Shown here: positions 60,825 through 64,000 of the stretch, one piece after another
How the letters are laid out: every line of letters begins with the position of its first letter
Position numbering within the stretch: the first letter of the stretch is position 1
Source of the DNA: Tubiluchus corallicola
Lineage: Eukaryota > Priapulida > Priapulimorpha > Priapulimorphida > Tubiluchidae
Direction of reading: 5' to 3'
DNA length: 64,000 nucleotides
Assembly: GCA_030141605.1 (NCBI GenBank)
Contig: JAQGDQ010000943.1
Span: forward strand, 1 to 64,000
The notes under the pieces: generated by a model
What the model was told of the DNA's origin: nothing
The model's database searches: none
Seen by the model: the letters and a program-made list of their open reading frames with translations, nothing else
Program-made: the position numbers and the translations under genes

Positions 60825-62480
60825 TCCCCTAGTTGATGCAGTCTTATTTAATTCAAGATCTGGTTCGGTTGCGGAATGGGGAGCAAATATTAGAATTTCA
60901 GAGAAAATCACTCCGAGTAAACAATTGTTTACATGTAATGATTGAATAATAAAGTCTTTGTTGATGGAATTGTATATTGTTTGTTGTTTGTAATGTCCAA
61001 GTTGATGTAGCTAAAGGACTACGTAATATAAACAATTTTCGCTTTTGAAATGTAGCAGTTTATAAATTTGCAAACAATAAATAATTGTATTTGAAGTAGG
61101 AGATACAATTTAGTATCGGTAAGCAAGTGATATCCGTATGTAATTTGAAGTATATGTACATGCGCAATAAAATAAAAGAAGAATACTATGTGTATACAGA
61201 TTGCAAGAATGTTGCAAATTGCAAGAGTAATGCTGATAAAATTACAATGTTTTAAAAACAAAAACACGGCCAAATTGACAAATATCCAAGCTAAAACCAA
61301 AGTTAAAATTCCAAATAAAGTAAAACAATCAAATAATATAACCAACTAAACAAATAATGTCATTATCATAGCTACTGAAACAGAAATATGAGCTATATTA
61401 TAATTTTAATCTACGCATAATTCTTTCGCAGTTAAGTCATAAAGGACCAAAAGGATGATCTGTGTTGCAAGTACTTAACAAAAAAGTTCTCTTTTCCTCA
61501 AGGAATTTCCCCCTGTAATTTTGAGACAAATAAGAACTTGCAGCTTTGGGCTAACTGGTTTAAAACACCTATTCGACTACTGAGTTGTAGAATGTATTTG
61601 CTAAAGAGAAGTGAGTTTAATGCCATGCTTGGCCTATTTAGTAAAATGTGCAACAGAGCAGAGTTGATAGGACTTGAACTGATAATGCTTGGACCTATTT
61701 ATGATGTTAACCTTAACTCTGACTTTATCTTAGCGGCGCCAAACATTTTGGCTTCATGCAATTTACCTTAGACAATCCCAGCCTTCAAGACAGAATGATT
61801 TATCCAAAATCTGTCTAACATATACAGTTGTATCTACTTTCTCACATACGCTATACAAGAAGTATTCCATTTAAGAAGTCAATGGATTTTGTCCTTTGTT
61901 TCTTCAGTATTGGTACTCATACTTCACATGTGATTGTAATGTTTACAAAATTAAACTGTGTGCTACCTGGAACAAGGACACGCCATTTCTGTCCCTTCTT
62001 CTCAGTAACAATTCATTCTGTTAGTTCCTAAAGTCGACACCATCTAATTAGTGTGATCGTAATGCCAAGGTTATTGTTAATAATGGCACTAACCCAAAGT
62101 TAATTAAATTTGATATCAAGTTAAAAAATCAACAAATGTGAAAAGTTGGGATACAGTTCAATTCAATTCAATTTACACTTTTGTTTCAGACTTTAAAGTT
62201 CAAATAAAACCACACATAGACTAAATAAAAAATATATGAGATATTAACGCTACATATTAAAAAGTAAAACTGATGGCCAAGAAAAACCAAATCAGTTTTT
62301 AGACTGTTCACCTTTGGCTTTATAATATGACAAATAAAAAATGTCTTTATATAAAAACTAAAATTGCATTAAAACAGAGCATACAGTTACAAAAATACAC
62401 ATACATGAATACACGCTATTCTCATAATCACAAACAATAGGCAATGCACCCAAAACCAATAACTAAAATTGTTCAGCCTG
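60825..62480. other. EIF3C 3' UTR and intergenic
   Basis: AATAAA at 60948-60953, about 125 nt after the stop and followed by T/GT-rich sequence, is a good EIF3C poly(A) signal. Beyond it there is AT-rich sequence with no recognised gene. Confidence 0.6.
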
Positions 62481-62489
62481 CATTTGAAC

Positions 62490-62565
62490 TAGGACCTTCT
62501 ACTTACGCCTCAGACGATTGGGCCTTTTAAGCAGAGAGCTGCTGGTTCAATTCCAAACTGCATCC
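62490..62565 (+). repeat. tRNA-like / SINE relic
   Basis: The B box ggttcaattcc at 62544-62554 fits GGTTCRANNCC exactly. The upstream A-box region is degenerate, so it is not a functional tRNA. Confidence 0.4.
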
Positions 62566-64000
62566 CAACTTTTTCACATTTTCTGTCTATCAAATTCGGT
62601 TTCAAAATTTAGTTAGTAGTTAGTTTCAACCACTTACTAGCGTTAATTTAGTTGCTACTTTGTAACTTGAACTTCCCATTTCCGGCAGCTCCGTCTTCAA
62701 CAATGCTTTGTTCCGCTTACGGTGAAAAAGCAACTCGTATATCACGGGCTTCCTCTCCCCCAGCAATTGTTCTTTATTATTATTAAAGCACGCGTTTCTT
62801 CTGTTTATTCTCCTCTTTTGTATCACCCCCCCCCCATAACAGTCTATTCTGCCAGTAATTTGCACTAAGCACAACCAGGGCTTCTTTTTCTATCTTCCTA
62901 TGACTTGCATCTTTCCGTAACAACGGCTTCTATTCGTGATTAACTTGCACAACACCTGTCGAATGAGGTCACCCTTTCTATTACTGACATAACAATTGTG
63001 TAGGTTACGGGAGTGCGTTTTATTCTAGCTTAGGCTTTCCTTTTCCCACTTTTCCTTAAGCAGTGTTTTCTTTATGATTAAAGTGATCATAGCCTGTGAC
63101 TCAGATTTCTAATTTTAATAATGGCTTGCTCCCTTTGTGCTTGAATTGTACACCACTTGTAGCTATAAAAACTTATTCTCATACACAGATCCACAAACAT
63201 TTCCATCCATTTGTGATTAAAGCGCACATCTATCTATAGTCAGTTTGTGCGGAGGAGATCCACGGTTGAGTGGATAAGTGCACGCATTTTTTGTGAGTGT
63301 CGTGTGCTCGCCATTGGTTCGATGCTCACTCTGGGTGCTATTATACGTGAATATTGACGTGACCTCGTAAGGGGAGGATGTATATACATCCGAACGCGAT
63401 TAAGACAGCTCTGCTGAGAGGAATAACCATGATAATGACCAGATTCCAGTCTTGCCACAAGCATCTCGTTGAATAGGCGTTGTTTGAATGCTCGTAGCTC
63501 GAGTGTACCATAAAAATTTAAAAAAGCATGCATTAGTCCAGTACCAGATTATCCTATAGTCTAGTATAAGCTGCAGCCTAAGGCCCCTCAAGCTTATGGG
63601 GGAGGGGGGCACAAGCTTCCGTAAACATTTGGTAAAAAATTGTTTTCTCACTACGGCTGTAATTGAAATATGCACTAATTTGGTTTGCAATAAACAGTAA
63701 AACGGTGGTATTTCTTAGAGAATATTTTACTGACAAACAAAAGATAGCTATTCGAATTTCCTTAAAAATGCAATAAATTTACTTCAAACTATGTAAATGC
63801 CGCTAAACTATATCAATAGTTTAGTAAACAGTAAAAAAATATTCAAGACGAGCGCGGGCGAGTTTGGGGGTAGCTCCGTCTGAGGGGGTCCCATAATTTC
63901 ATTAGTCTAGGGGCCAAGAAAGGTTTTAATCCGTCCCTACACATTACCTGTACCTTAGCTTTCTTTTGTATCACCCCCTGCATTTCCTAGTGACGGTTTA
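62566..64000. other. Intergenic with repeat relics
   Basis: No gene is recognised. A tRNA-like relic lies at about 63249-63340 (gagtggataagtgcacgc, then B box ggttcgatgct at 63316). From about 63575 to 63940 the sequence is unusually G/C-rich in short blocks (ggcccctcaagcttatgggg ... gtccca, aggggccaag), which looks like a decayed transposable element, but ends and class cannot be fixed. Confidence 0.4.

Noticed and set aside
63240-63533. Minus-strand 97-codon ORF
   Set aside because: It overlaps a tRNA-like SINE relic and shows no protein family match that I recognise.

Overview
This is animal (metazoan) nuclear DNA: AT-rich, with split genes that have many short exons and GT-AG introns, tRNA-derived SINE relics, a LINE reverse-transcriptase relic, MITEs and long CT/GA microsatellites. 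The proteins match animal families closely and the introns are mostly 0.1-4 kb. I read it as an invertebrate, but I cannot fix the phylum from sequence alone. None of the four genes is visible as one long ORF. I rebuilt them exon by exon, checking splice sites, reading phase and family alignment, and all four come out complete and in frame.

Layout. About 0.6-1.06 kb (-) is a decayed LINE reverse transcriptase. 1281-5518 (+) is selenoprotein M (4 coding exons, 140 aa) with an in-frame TGA as the Sec codon of a CxxU motif. Its 3' flank holds a candidate SECIS element and a hAT-type MITE. 9022-10552 (-) is a two-exon LITAF-domain protein (185 aa), convergent with SELENOM. 10.6-14.3 kb is mostly intergenic, with a long (CT)n tract and a GC-rich candidate POLD1 promoter near 13.5 kb. 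14364-40040 (+) is POLD1, the catalytic subunit of DNA polymerase delta (24 coding exons, 1061 aa). All exonuclease and polymerase motifs and both cysteine clusters are intact; one intron is GC-AG. Its introns carry MITEs, a 0.79-kb GC-rich tandem duplication and a minisatellite. 43111-60824 (+) is EIF3C, subunit c of translation initiation factor 3 (19 coding exons, 900 aa). 60.8-64 kb has no recognisable gene.

The most striking structure lies in EIF3C intron 5. About 4 kb there is a reverse-complement copy of the flanking gene. With A = 44683-45978 and B = 50015-52343, the order is A - B' - X - A' - B, where B'-X-A' (about 45970-50019) is the reverse complement of A-X-B. Exons 4-9 therefore exist twice, once sense and once antisense. 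Both junctions show microhomology (9 nt and 5 nt), and the arms differ at a few bases, so they are not exact copies. The sense exon set remains complete. This is either a real rearrangement (template switching or staggered-break inversion) or an amplification or assembly chimera.

The four genes are functionally unrelated (ER redox, endolysosomal membrane, DNA replication, translation initiation). Nothing indicates an operon or shared regulation.
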